DNA of 64,000 bases from positions 52,373,738 to 52,437,737 of the forward strand of contig NC_052612.1 of assembly GCF_016545825.1 (NCBI RefSeq), given 5' to 3'. Of this stretch, positions 13,601-26,018 are shown one piece after another. The notes beneath the pieces are model-generated. The model was not told the origin of the DNA, ran no database searches, and saw nothing but the letters and a program-made list of their open reading frames with translations. The DNA comes from Eucalyptus grandis. Taxonomy: Eukaryota; Streptophyta; Magnoliopsida; Myrtales; Myrtaceae. Made by a program: the position numbers and the translations under genes. Within the stretch, counting starts at the first letter, position 1, and each line of letters opens with the position of its first letter.

Positions 13601-16600
13601 TTTATGCATTTTTTTATGACAGTTAATGTGGTGCCAAATAGATGCCACATCGGCCTGCAAGATATTTGAAAACAAATAGACAAATCTCTAAATTTTCACA
13701 AAAAAAAATCTTTTCCCTCCCCCTTGTTCCCTTTCCCTTATTCTTTTTCTTCTCCTCCTCCTCCTTCCTCAAACCAATTGAAAAGAGGGGCCACCACTGC
13801 TGCCCGCCACTGCTAACCATCATCGGCACATCTCCATCCACCAACATCAACATCAACACTAACGGTACCCTTCTCGTGAATTCTAGATTTGTATGCCAAA
13901 GGTTGAACGTACAAAGTACATCACAAAACACTAAACGCCAACAAAGGCAACCATTCCCAGGAAATGTTGGAAATCAAAATAGCAAAACCCCAACAATCAA
14001 AATGCCGTTGTCCATACTGAGTAACTTTGTCATCTTGGTTGTGACCACCATCAATGATGAGTTTAAGTACCCACTCGGCCTATCAGAAGGAGCTGCCAAA
14101 AATAGTGACCCGCCACACAAGATATGTTCACTTCAAATTCCCCAACTGCAGCAAGCTCTTCCGGACTGGGACTCAACATCAAGAGAAATGTTATCATTTG
14201 GAAGTTTCTAAAGTAAGAATAGTTCAGATTGATTTCTCGAGCTCGGTGTGTAAAGGTCGAGGAAGAATGGTTGGTGGTTAAGGAGCGTCATTTGACTATA
14301 AGAGGGACAAAGAGAAAAGTCTTTGGCATTAGAATTGGTGGAGGTGGCAATGGATGGAGGAGCGTGTTGATAGTTGGCAGAGGCGACAATGGGTGGCAGG
14401 TGGCCTTCCAGCCACTCATGGAAGAGGAGGAGTTGAGGAGGAGTGAGAGGAAAAAAGAAAGTAAAGGAGGAAAATGAAGAAATTGGAAAATTAGGCAATC
14501 TCTGCATTTCTTTTTAATTTGCTATCAGGTTGATGTGGCACCTAGTTGGCGCCATATAAATTTACTAAGAGTTGCACATAAAAAAGAGAGTAATTATAAG
14601 TGCCACATAAGCTTTTTCCTTCACCAAGAATTAATGTATTTGACAAGGAGACTTGGTTGCACAATTTTTACAGGTTTAAGTACTAGATTCTGCAAAGTAA
14701 AGTTTTAGGACTTGATTACAATTCAAATACAAGCTTTAAGATTTTTCGTATACTTATCCAAAAATAAAACAAAGCATAGAAGTGTGAGTGCTTGTGTGCA
14801 CGTCTGTGCACATGTTTTCATTCCATTGTCCATGAGATAGAGCATATTTTTTTACTATTTATGTTAAGGTCTATACCATTTTTCTTCCCAGACAAGTCAA
14901 CACGAGAGCACAATGTGTATAGTCCCTCAATGCAGTTCATCGCAGCAATCCTCATATCCTGCAAAAGGGAGACAACAAATAAATGACACAAATAAATAGT
15001 CCCAATTTTGGCTCTTTTAAGACCACAAATCTCTCTTGGAACATATTCTTAAAACCTAGTGGAGAGTTAGAAGCAGAGGTAAGCCTATTCCATGAAACCT
15101 CTGAGATATCTAAAATTAAAAAAGAAAATATAAGTTGGAAAGCGGAGAATATGGGGAATCTCATCTCATTTCATTACTCACTGTTCGTGCTGATAAATGC
15201 TACATATTCTTATTGTGCCGGTCAAAGAATACTGGCAAAAGTACTTAAGCACTCAAAAGACAGTGAAAACTACCTGGCTCTCACTGGCCAATGGAACAAG
15301 AAGTGATGGAAATTTGGCTAGAAGTTGCAATGATAAGGCATCCTCCGCTTGACCACAAAGATAGGCAAAACAGAGGAGACTTTCAACTTGAACCGCAACT
15401 GGATAACCTGCAGCATATTGATCAGCATAAAAACATGCAAATGAACCTACAGTGCACCTTTTTAGACAGACAAGGCATACATTTTTTCCAGACATAGTTA
15501 TGTACTTTCATGTGGCAAGAATGCACATATTATGATCCAGTACTGAATCTGATATTTAGCAAAGACCATCGTTATACATTAAAAAGATTTAAAAAAAAAT
15601 CGTCATGTCGTTACTCATGTCACAATGACTGTTTTAGAAAGTGAATGTAGAGTAATTTGAACCAGCAGAGAGGAAAATAATAGTCTTTTAACGTTCTTAG
15701 AAGAAGCTATTGAGAATCAAACCCAAAACTTTACTGTATGGATGGCTCTGGTAGGTGGAAAGAAAATAGGAACACGGAAAAGCAACTAGTCAAGGACGTG
15801 GTACAACAACAGGAGTGGACTCTTTTTTTGGATGTGCAGTAGCAGTAAATATGATTATTCAGTGTATTCAAGACCACATGGGAATCAATACATTTGAAGC
15901 ACAGCTCAAACACTTCATTTTGTATGTAAAACAAAAAATATTATTCTGAAAGATATTCCTAGATTAGAAATAACTTATTTTAATGATACATCGTATGGAA
16001 CAAAGACGGTCAATTTAACATTAGTGTCAGGAACATTGACGACATTCTAGATTGGTAGAAAACAAGGTGTGCACATTCCAAATCATAATTTCTAAGGAAA
16101 TATTGTATTCCGCTAATTTTGGCCAAACCATGTTAATTTTGATAGTAGTTGCAAAGAAAGAATGAGTACAGACTTTCATGGAATATGTTCTTTATCTCCG
16201 TAACTTAAGTGAGTAGGTGGACATGAGAAACTGGAAAAAGAGGCAGAGCATGCCAAATGAAAGAAACTTCAAAAGGGAGAATTTATAGAAGCAGGTACCA
16301 ATCATTGCTACCAAAAACAAAATAACAGCAACAAACTAAGCCTTATCCCACTAAGTGCTCAATAACTTTCTTATGGTCTCTTCCATGTCTTTATAGGCCT
16401 TCCCTGCCCCATTAACCCAATTCTCTATAATCAATCACATCTCCCCACTGAAATACTTTAGGGGCTTCTTGACATGACACCTAAACCACCATAAATGACC
16501 TTCTCTCATTGTACCTTCAATTGGAGTAGGACCTACATTTTCTTATTCCATTCTTAAGTACCCACACATCTAAGGTACCTTTACGTCACTCATATTGAGG

Positions 16601-19600
16601 ACATGATTCCCCAACAACGCCAAATATTATGTGCCATAAAGTATCATATACCTTATTGCCATCATGTAGACTTCTCCTACGAGATAAAGTGGGCATTTTG
16701 CAATCACACAAAACAGTAAACATACTTCTTCACTTCATTCATCCTGCTTGTACATTGTAAGCAACGTCCCCATTGTTTTCTCCATCGTTTTGAAAGATAG
16801 ATCCAAGATGGTAAGTAAAGAATTTACTTTTTGGGCCTTCCAAGTCTCCAAAACTTACTAAGACAGCATTTAAACTCCTATTATCATGGAAATTATAGAC
16901 CACATATTTTATCTTTGACCTATTTAGACGAAAACCCTCAGAAGCCTTGTTTCATCTACAGTGTAGGTTCAGTCGTGCCCTAGCTCTACTCCTTCTAGTA
17001 CCCAGGTGGGTGGCAGTGACAAGTAGCACAAATGAGCAATAACTATGGCTCAAACCAAACATTCCATCGCAGCTGTGAAATTCCAATGTTAATGCCCAGT
17101 GGGATTGCCAACTTGCTAACCCCTGCCCACTCTTTTTTACTTATCAAACGACCTTAAGACTCCAACATTCACATTCAAAGTTTGACTTAGAAATTCCAGA
17201 AACAGAATTGCATTTCCCACCCAACTGCAATAACCTTGTTTTTCTGCCACCCTTCTAGGTTTTTGCTTAGGTCTCACCTAGCTCATGAGTGGAACAAAAT
17301 ATTTTTATGTCTCAAAGTTGGTCGATTTAAGGTGGAGTTATCAACTTTAAGAGAAATCTTCATTGACATTATAAATGGCAGAAAGATGAAAATGCAACAT
17401 CCAAGTTATGAAAGCATAGCTTAAGAAAATAGTGAAAAGGCACGAACAAAACCTTCTTCTGTGAAAAATTGAGACAGAAAAGCGGCTGCACAAATCTTGC
17501 AATTTGTAACGAGGTAATGGAGATGCTCCCTGAACAACTGTCTCTGATTTGAATCTGCAAGGAGGACAAATATCTCCCGAAGCTTGCCAACCCATTGTAC
17601 ACCTTCATGCTGCCAGGAAACAACTTGTGATAACCATTGCTAGCCACTAACAAATTGAACTAATCAAATATACAACCCCACATAACCTGAGGAAAACAAT
17701 AAACATAAGAAATATGTAGTCACCAACCGAAAAGAGGTCAGTAGGAGCCACTGAAATAAATGCCCCCAGCATCCTCCAAAATATACATATTAAGATCTTT
17801 CCATTCAACTCTTCAATATTGGCATCAAAAAGCTGATCCAGAAATCCTATGCAATCTCTTCTCCAGATTTCCACGTTGCCCTGCCAATCCACAAGTTACA
17901 AACATCTGTCAAAAGAAATGTGAGGGTAGGTTCCATCAATAAGTATCATTATCATATCTAATGTGCAGAATTCCCTTAGCGTAATCTTACAGTACTTTTG
18001 AGGAATCTAATTAGCAAGTGATGCTGAAAATTGCCAAATCATATCAGCCAGTGTGACGCATCTCATTTGAGCACCCAAACTCACATGCCCACCACTGATT
18101 CCAGGAAGCAATTGGCAATGGCTATAAATTAAATTACAACTGCCTCAGTAGTTGGACCTTCCACAACACAAAACAAGATTACTTAGTACATTCCTGAATC
18201 TCACTCCTAAACACACTCCTCATTTATGGTTCCCATTGCAATGTTGCCCAACCAACCTTCCAACTCATTTCAAGGAACTGGAAATAGTTTGTTTATTATA
18301 ATGTGCTTTGGTCCCATGACTGGAAAGAGATATATTAAAATGCTACTAAAGCTTTGTCTGACACACAAAAGTTTTCATTTAAATTAGTGCAAACCGGAAC
18401 TATCGTACTCATTGTCATGTCAAAATGAATAAACTCTTGGATTATCATATCAGGGTACGTCAACACATAAAACTCTTGCAATATCATCTCAGGGTATTTC
18501 ATGTCTTTCCTGGCATTAAAAGAACAACCGGAAAACTTTAGCTGACATTTCAGCGAAAGAGGAAATAATTTCAATTTGAGACAAGTGGCTGCTGACAGAT
18601 ACTAATGCTTCTTCGAAAGAAATTTAAGCGGTAGATTCCCCAATGAGGGACATTAAAATATTTTTGGCTCTAGAATTGCTCCAACAAAGATGTGTGAAGT
18701 ACAGATAAAACCACATCATTTTGCAGGTAAAGATTACAGTTATAGGGGATGTACGACGAATCCACAATTGAGGAGTATTCCAACGTTTAGGATAAGATGA
18801 GCACATATGTTGGAGGTTATAACTATAACAACAAAAAAAGCATTGAATAGTAATGAAAAATAGTCACTTCTACCTCTCCTAGATGCAGGCCATTGGAGGA
18901 CTTAAATGCTTCCCAGTTAATTTTCAGAACTGGTAAACAAGCTTCCAAGAGGTCCAAAACTTGGTTCCCATCTGACATGCAACAAAATTACAATGTCAAC
19001 AACTTAACTACAAACACACTTCCACCATGAGTAAATTATGGACACAATCTCCAATATCACATCAAGACCTAGTGCAACATTTTATTATGAAGCCCGTTGA
19101 CTCACAATAGGAGGAACTAAGACTTTGCTCAAACAAATGATATGACATAAAAGGTGTCATAATTTGTATTTAGATATTTATATCCACAATACCAGCGATA
19201 CATACCTTTCTTTTTCATCTCAATTGACTGCATAAGAACCAAAAAGAAGAGCGTTTTCGACATCATGAATTCATTACTAATTTGGACAAGGAAGGGTAGA
19301 AACTCTCGAGGTTGTTTCGAGAATAAATCTGCCAAAGTGTCGACCATCCTCAGATTTGCAGAAGATATGCTTCCAGCTTCCAATTTCTGCACTTTTAAAA
19401 GATGCACATTTTAATAGCCACATCTGTGTAGTGACATTGAAAACCCAAGAAGACCAATCAACAATCATGTGCTCCCTCCCCTCTCCCCATTTGCAGCCGT
19501 AACAAATCCCTCCTCTCCCCGTCTGTCTGTATAACCTCTTTTACTGCCACCATAAGTAAGTGATGAACATTGTCCTTTCAGGCTATCCCTATCGGTCAAT

Positions 19601-22600
19601 GCTGCAATTACAAACTTATACTGTAAAACCTCTCCCCCTCCTACGTCTACATTCATATGAGGGAAAATGTAGCACTATGCTTAGTTCATGCTCGCTAGCA
19701 CATGGGGAACATCAATGCAAGAGCGCACCCAAATGCAGATGCCAGTCTTGCTAGTCTTAAAATGTTATCGTTAGTCAAGATATACTTGCATGACAAATAT
19801 GGCCTTTTCTCATGATTAAACTCAGCTCAACCATATTAAGACAGTCATCCAATGAAAAGGTTATTGGCAAGTGTGCAATACTTTTAGACCTAATGCATGA
19901 ACTATGCATACCCTCATCAAATGATGTATCTGCCAAAGACCAAAAGTAAATCAATTCAGACCAAAAGGAAAAATAGCAATTGACGATGTGCCACCTCTGA
20001 GCTGGGCAGGCTGGGTAGATTTTGATAGAAGGGCCAGTTCACTTCCTTTGCGAATTCCAAAACCCTCAAATTGTACATCTGTGTCTGCAATTGGTAATAT
20101 ATTGAGAAAGCTGGCAATACATATCTATTCACAATGAGTAAGAATCAAACTATAAAGGACAAGATGAAACATAAAAATGACAATGACTATTGATCAATTA
20201 ACAAAATAAAGATGAAAACCTTAGGCGTGATAAGGAGCAAGGGGAACATCAATGCAGCCAATTCCTTTGCTGAATCCAGCGAACCATCAGATATAGTTAT
20301 TAAGTGCTTCAAACATAGGATAACAATATCACCAGCTGCGGCACTGTTATTTACTGAGCCTGCAGGTGGAAATGGTGACTGTCAAGCATAAGAATTGAGC
20401 ACTTTATATGCTATACCACTAATGCAATCTATTTGGCCCATGGGCGATAGAACTAGACTTCGCCGTCGGGTGGGGGGAAGTAATCCTGGCCTAACCTCCA
20501 ACGCTCTCAACATAATTCTCTTGTTTTCACCAGCAGAATCATTGAAACTCTCGATAGCTTTGAACACAAAGCACATGTACCAAAAAACTTGACCCAGTAA
20601 AAGCTAAACAACATCTCCCTCATGGCAATGTTTGAAAAGGAGACTAACCAGAGAATGGAAGAAGGGAGATTTTTTACCAATCACCAAAATCCTACTCCTC
20701 AACTTCTATGTAATGAAACTAAATAACAGACTAGACAAGTCCAACAAAGAGTGCACAAGCTACTGAAACAGGAATAGAGTAATACTCAGAAATGATGAGC
20801 TTCATGCACCTCCAAAAACCAATTTATGAAGTTTGTAGATAAACAATTCCCAATAAATACAGAATGAAAACCAACTAGAAGGGCCCTGGATCTGGTAGTT
20901 GATTTTCTCTATACTTACTCAATACAAGCATTCCTATGCATCTCCGTGTTATCGAACACAATGCTTGAAGAAGATCAGTCCGGTTCACCACATTTGGCAA
21001 TTCATTAAGTAATAAAGCTGCTCGAACAATAGATAGGTCATCATCATATAGCTGGCGCAATATAGCATCTTGAATTGTTTCAAAACCCTGCATGATAGAG
21101 AGAGAAAAAAACATTTTAAGTCAAAGACAAAATCATATTTAGAGTGTGCAGCTCCTTTTGCACCACTAACCCCCAAAAAAAAAAAAAAAAAGAAAAAAAA
21201 ACAGACCACATAGAATTGCTTTCTCCAATCGGCTCACCCACAAAATTATCTAGACAAAGCACTTTTCTCTATATGTATGCATGTCATCTATGGGAAAGCA
21301 ACCTGAATAAAGAAAACATTCTCATACCTGGAAACCCAATGAAACTATTTCTTTAATTTATTTATGCGGAAAGTAATTTGCTAGAAATTACTGGGAGCAA
21401 ACTAAATTCGCGAAGATCTATGTCGCATAAAACAGTGCAACTTCTGAAGCCCGTAAAATCATGGTTGTAAAGCTGAAGGAAACATAATCATTTCTACTTT
21501 TCTTTATTTACCTATCAGAAGCCAAGTGCTTCCGGATAGTGGTTGAACATGTGAATTCTCAACTATAGCAGGGTAGAAACATTTCAACATTTGCAAAATG
21601 AGAAATGGAAGATGAGTAAATGGAGAAATTAGCACGCAGGCAAAAGCTGAGCAACCCTAGAAGTATCATTTTCTGTTGAGGTACTGAGAAACATCCATGG
21701 ATCAAGCTACGCAAAGAGGACTAAGAGTCTGTTGGGTACAATTGTAGCTCTGTTGTGCTTGTGTTGTGTTGTGCTGTGTCCAAGCACATGCATTCGGCGA
21801 CACATCTTTTAAAAGTGTCATGCTGAGACTAGACAATGCTTGACAAAAGCTGCTGCAAAATTGCTGTGGTCATCAAAATGACGAAAAAGACCTATAACAT
21901 CGTTGTAGAGTTGCTGCCAACGTTTATTATTAGAACTTTTGCAGTATACCATTTTTCAACATAAAATAATACTGATGATGATGATGTTATTGTAATTATA
22001 GATACTATTATTAAAATTAACATAGCAATGTTATTAGTGATTATTCCAAATTTCCTTATTTGAAGGAGTATTAATGAAAATTTGAAATAAAAACGCCTCA
22101 GAAAGCCAAAGCACCCCATCTCACATCTGCAGCAACTGCAGAAAAGCCGTACCAAGCACAAATAGAAAAATGAACAGCTTTGAAAGTTCTACAACTTTCA
22201 GTGGCCTTACAGCATAACAGTACATTTCTAACAGCATTTAAGTAAATATATTTCAATCTAATTCAAAATTCTAAAAGACTTTTACAAATGTCAGAGAGAG
22301 AGAGAGAGAGAATCCAAGAAAATTAACAGATTGAGATGTAAAAACCTATCAGGTCAAAAAGGAAAATATTCTTTTTTTTTTGGTAAAGAAAGGAAAATAT
22401 TCCCACTAAGCATTTTTTCAAATATCTTTAGAATTTAGAATTGACAACTTGAGTTACAGGCAAGCTAAAAATATTCAAGCCTACTAATGTACAAATGTAT
22501 CCCTGAAGAACATTCAATTCATACAAACCAGTGAAACGGAATTTCATGAAATCCTTCCCTAATTCACACAATGGACCTAGAGGCAAATCAGAAAAATAGG

Positions 22601-25600
22601 CATCTCCTCTTGCTAATTATTTCCTTCCAGCCAGTGATGATGTTAACTATTACAACGAAGCAAATTTCTCTTTTGCCAGAAAAGTAAGCATAATATACCC
22701 CAAAAAAAAAAAAAAAAAAATCCTAGTAATTATTACCTGTGAATTGATACTATCAGCCTTTAAGATGCCAGAAACATTCAAACTAGACAATGCAGCGCAT
22801 CGGACCTCAACCTGGAAACATTTTTATAAGAACAAGGACAGAATCAAAAGATAATACTAACAGTCAGCACAAAACTCCAGGAAAGAATTTCAAAACCTTA
22901 TCTTTTGGCCAAAAATTACCTTAGGATGGAACAGGGAAAACCAGATTTTTGAATCCAACATAGGCACAGACGAACTCAAATTCCCATCTAACACTTTAGA
23001 CAAAATCTCAGATATCGATTCATGTTTTCCCTGATGCAGTCTTGTATCCTATAAAAAGAAAAAAGAGACTGATATGTAAAATACAAGAGAAGGACAAAGT
23101 GCTGCATACACAAATGCAGAAAAGGGAATTAAGCACAGACCTCCAGGAACTTCCTGATGGACTCATGCAACTCGGATGGATAACTCTTCATAGTGACAGC
23201 CAAGATTTTTTTGGCCCAAACTCCTACAAAGTATTTTTGAAGTGCCCATAATACATGCAGCAATTACTTGTTAAGACAAAGAATGGCAAAAAAGAACAAC
23301 AGAGTGACGAAGTCCTGAACATCACGAGAGATCACCTATTTCTGATGAAGAACTGTCAATTTTCTGGGATAACTTCAGGCATGAAAAGAGGATCTTGGAG
23401 ACAAAACGATCAATTACATTGCCTAGAGGAACTGTCTCAACTATAGATACCAATAGGGAACAGCATGAAGCATCTGAGAAACTGCCAAAATCATAATAGG
23501 TTGAGTAACACAGCATAAAAGAGATAATAGAAGTTTGGAATGGTTTTAATACCTGTACTCGAGCAGAGACTCCAAAAACAAGACAAGAAATTTATCTACG
23601 TTGAATTCTCTGGATAATTGTGACAGAATCCCAGTAATATCCCTTCAAAGTAAAATTCCAAACAAATCTAAGATTAATGTCAATGGAAGCACCTATGCAA
23701 TGAAAGAAAGATCAAATGAGTACCTAATCTCCTTCACAATTTCCAGGGCTTTCTTTGGAAACATATCCACAGACTGTGACTGTCAAAATAACATATTATT
23801 AAGCGAGAGCAATGACACCAGCAAGCACAGTAGGAAGCAAAATGAAGTTTTCAAATATTATCGAAATTACAATTGAGAAATAACCACAATTGCAGATACA
23901 GTGTTCATCACATGCAATACACCAGTCATGCCCCTTGTCAAGACCAACTACACAAACAGTGTTGGTTCTTTCCCTCATTTTTCTTTTTTGGAAGCTGTCT
24001 AAGAGGGTGTGTAAGAGGTAGAGGGGAATCAGCTACATAGTCATGCATCTTTGTCATTTAATTGCATAAAATCCCAAACAATAGATTGAAGTGAAAATGC
24101 ACATATTGGTTTAAATGAAATCAAGGGAACGGATGGAATCAAAACAGATATAAGTGAGAGGCCATCATATGAAAGTAAATAATACCTGAAGAAGATTGAT
24201 TAGAGCAATAAATGATAACCGAACCCATTGTAGCCCCATGGCATCTTTTGCCTCTTCTCTAGCTATGTCGGCAATTGATCGAATCAAACTCTTTACAAGT
24301 TTAGGAGACAAAGCAGCTTTTTTTGCCAGTAAGCTAATAATCATCAGGGCACTGGCCTGTGAAGCAGGGGAGAAAAGGCTTTTTAACTTGCAAATTAACT
24401 GCATGGTATCTAAAACGAAAACCAAAAACAAACAAAAAGGTGATGCGTGACTAAAATATGTCACAGATAAAAGTCATCTGCATCTCCAAGAACATCAATC
24501 TGCAGATAGATGCTTCCTATCACCAGGCTGGACCAAAATCTCCTCCATGCACAGAAGCCCCATTAATCACAGAACTTCCTCATCACCGGTCTCTGATAGA
24601 CCTTAATGACAATATAAGTTATAGCTACTAATGAATTGCATGGATTGGCACCCCATTGGAGCCAATTTGCAATAAAATCCATTTTTTACTCATCCAAAAA
24701 ATAAAAAATAAAATCACCTGCAGAAGCTTTATTTAACTCTATTGTTACCTTGTGTTCTGAACTGCCTTTCATGCCAGGCTGAATTCCAGAAATCACAAGC
24801 GGGAGAATCCTTTTCACAACATCACTCTCAACAGCTGCAAGAGAACCCACAGCCTCGATCACAACTGCAGTGCAAAAGCTAACTACAATGCTCGAAGGAT
24901 GGTACTTTTTGGTGGGAGATGCCTGCAATCAGAACCGGCAATACGATGGTGACATCATCAAAGATAGTGCTGAGTGATTATATGCTTAGAACCACGGGTC
25001 CTCATTTTTCGATAGGAAAAAAAAATAAAAAACTTACATAGTTGCACAAAACCTCGAGAATACCCATATCTCTTAGACACTGCTGCACTAGAACCTGCCT
25101 TGGTGGAGGCGCACCGGTCACTTTAACGCCTTCCAAGAATTTCCATCTCGTATTCCTAAAAATCATAGAGACATATAAATCCAAATTGCCAGACTTCACG
25201 TGCCTATATAAACATCTTGAGAGCATCTATGGACCTACCCCAAATTAAGCAGCTGCACTATTCGGACAAATGCATGGGTGTCGTGGTATGGCAACGCGCA
25301 AAGTATCAATTCCTCCATATTATACACGTGTATCCTACAAAGCGAAGCACAGACCAAACACAGCACATAAACACGTCAAGAAAAATAAATTCCCAATGTG
25401 ATGGAGCAAGCACAAGGTCACGCGTGCGTACTTATATCTTCGTATCAAATACTCGAGCGTCTTAAGCGACGAGACCAGCTGAAGATAACCGGAGAGCAGC
25501 CGCAGGAACGACGCGATAGAAACATTTATCCGTTCATTCTCCTCGGGGCTCATCAACTCCCTGTCCAGCTCCTTACTTTTGTGGCTGAACAGATCATTCC

Positions 25601-25923
25601 TGTAGTTCCTAAACCGTTGGTCGGTATTTACAAGAACCTCTAGACCTGCAAAAAAGCCGAACCGAACGGAACGCATTCCGAAATCAGCACAATCATCCAA
25701 GGTCCAATCGGAAATCCCCAAACTGAGACCAAATTAATTCCAGGCGGCGGCGGGACGAACCGGAGAGGGCTATGCTGTGTAGGGTGTCGATATCGATGTC
25801 CGCGGCTTCTTTGGGATCGAAGAGGATGGAAGGGCGAGTGAAAGGCCTCTTGAGCGGCGGCTCCGGATCGGCCTGCACGTAGGATTTGATCGCCTGTAGC
25901 TGGGAGGACAGCGACGCCGCCAT
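2440..25923 (-). CDS. UTP10: U3 snoRNP / SSU-processome HEAT-repeat protein UTP10 (HEATR1/BAP28), complete, 38 exons
   Basis: This nucleolar scaffold of the t-UTP/UtpA subcomplex binds early pre-rRNA and is needed for 18S rRNA processing. I assembled the exons (5' to 3') as 25761-25923, 25432-25645, 25239-25334, 25038-25155, 24749-24922, 24186-24356, 23724-23779, 23553-23642, 23336-23481, 23141-23223, 22920-23048, 22737-22811, 20919-21087, 20220-20359, 19995-20084, 19206-19386, 18874-18971, 17728-17880, 17453-17609, 15274-15407, 14877-14958, 13192-13360, 12994-13069, 12735-12905, 12576-12644, 11419-11523, 7875-8077, 7551-7749, 7273-7455, 6987-7082, 6827-6894, 6402-6753, 5741-5953, 4932-5609, 4446-4852, 3532-3793, 3168-3338, 2440-2670. 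All introns are GT-AG, phases match throughout, and the sum is 6372 nt (2123 aa), close to the family size of about 2140. The N-terminus [14 protein letters not shown] is conserved. The U3snoRNP10 domain lies at about residues 198-312 and BP28CT at about 1777-1930. HEAT-type helices fill the rest, and the C-terminus is SGESLRQYL. Least certain is the exon 13/14 junction, chosen by phase. Confidence 0.93.
9258..9305. repeat. Purine tract with (GA)n microsatellite in UTP10 intron 26
   Basis: An A/G-only tract (poly-G, then GGGA units, then about 14 GA units). Confidence 0.95.
10409..10550. repeat. Two-copy tandem duplication, 71-bp unit, UTP10 intron 26
   Basis: Copy 1 begins at 10409 (AGCTCTGAGCTAGCAGCATGG) and copy 2 at 10480 (AGCTCTGAACTAGCAGCATGG). 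They share most of the 71-bp unit, including the CACGGCC and TTCATCTATGACA segments, with about six substitutions. It lies immediately beside GA-rich simple repeats. Confidence 0.85.
10583..10611. repeat. (GA)n microsatellite
   Basis: About 14 AG units in UTP10 intron 26, downstream of the 71-bp duplication. Confidence 0.95.
10726..10800. repeat. (AGAGGC)n hexamer minisatellite decaying to (AGAGAC)n
   Basis: Six or more GGCAGA/AGAGGC units followed by AGAGAC and AGAGAT variants. The purine bias continues that of the GA run 115 bp upstream. Confidence 0.9.
13430..14765. mobile_element. Non-autonomous DNA transposon relic with long subterminal inverted repeats, in UTP10 intron 21
   Basis: The left end contains GTAATCAAGCCTCAAAAC, GCAAACAAGTCCTAAAAC and GTGATCAAGTCC. 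The reverse complement of the right end contains GTAATCAAGTCCTAAAAC, AACCTGTAAAAATTGTGC and ACCAAGTC. Further in, the left side has TGTGGTGCCAAATAGATGCCACATC and the right side an inverted TGGCGCCAACTAGGTGCCACATC. The centre is GC-richer and also partly inverted. No transposase is seen. Boundaries are approximate and I could not settle a target duplication. A Mutator-like or foldback relic is possible. The long frame at 13642-14211 lies wholly inside it and is not a gene. Confidence 0.65.
16300..16990 (-). mobile_element. Degenerate RTE-type LINE (reverse transcriptase C-terminal region) in UTP10 intron 19
   Basis: Translation of the minus strand, with stops and frameshifts, shows the hallmark C-terminal block of plant RTE-like non-LTR retrotransposons: [19 protein letters not shown], then VLCDCKMP, then [14 protein letters not shown], then [12 protein letters not shown], ending near WDKA. 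The 3' end falls toward 16300, where a GTTGCTGTTATTTTG tail resembles the TTG-rich tail of RTE elements. The frame is broken many times, so it is an old 5'-truncated copy. It is antisense on the + strand and co-directional with UTP10 transcription. Confidence 0.8.
20382..20603 (-). other. Open but non-coding intronic stretch in UTP10 intron 13
   Basis: It has an open frame and could look like an extra exon. Splicing exon 13 (ending in phase 1 before GTAAGT) directly to the acceptor at 20359 restores the conserved frame without it. It is better treated as intron. Confidence 0.5.
22292..22311. repeat. (AG)n microsatellite in UTP10 intron 12
   Basis: About ten AG units. An A18 homopolymer follows at 22703-22720 just before exon 12. 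Confidence 0.9.
24610..24705 (+). repeat. Short dispersed repeat (copy 1), retroposon 3'-end-like, UTP10 intron 5
   Basis: It contains GCATGGATTGGCACCCCATTGG, then GCC, then TTTACTCATCCAAAAAATAAAAAATAAAA. The same order of blocks recurs at 30421-30520. The A-rich tail after TTTACTCAT suggests the 3' end of a SINE or LINE. Confidence 0.6.
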
Positions 25924-26010
25924 TGCCGAAATGCGAGGAACGAGGCCGCGCTTCGAGTGCTGCGGAGGAGAGGTGACGTCGGTGACGGTCGTCGGCCAGC
26001 GGGTTATGAC

Positions 26011-26018
26011 TAGGGTTT
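26011..26018 (-). promoter_or_regulatory. telo-box (AAACCCTA) upstream of UTP10
   Basis: On the minus strand AAACCCTA lies 88 bp upstream of the UTP10 ATG. Telo-boxes are characteristic of promoters or leaders of plant translation and ribosome-biogenesis genes, matching the function of UTP10. The position relative to the transcription start is not known. A chance 8-mer cannot be excluded from one site alone. Confidence 0.6.

Noticed and set aside
13642..14211. 189-codon plus-strand frame
   Set aside because: Lies entirely inside the inverted-repeat element in UTP10 intron 21 and shows only low-complexity composition.
20382..20603. Candidate extra UTP10 exon (frame with [15 protein letters not shown])
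   Set aside because: Exon 13 ends in phase 1, and only direct splicing to the acceptor at 20359 restores the conserved frame. The extra stretch needs a poor acceptor and does not fit the phase.
21726..22160. Possible MITE in UTP10 intron 12
   Set aside because: Some TGTTG-rich and CAGCAAC-type words at both sides hinted at inverted ends, but I could not align them or find a target duplication.
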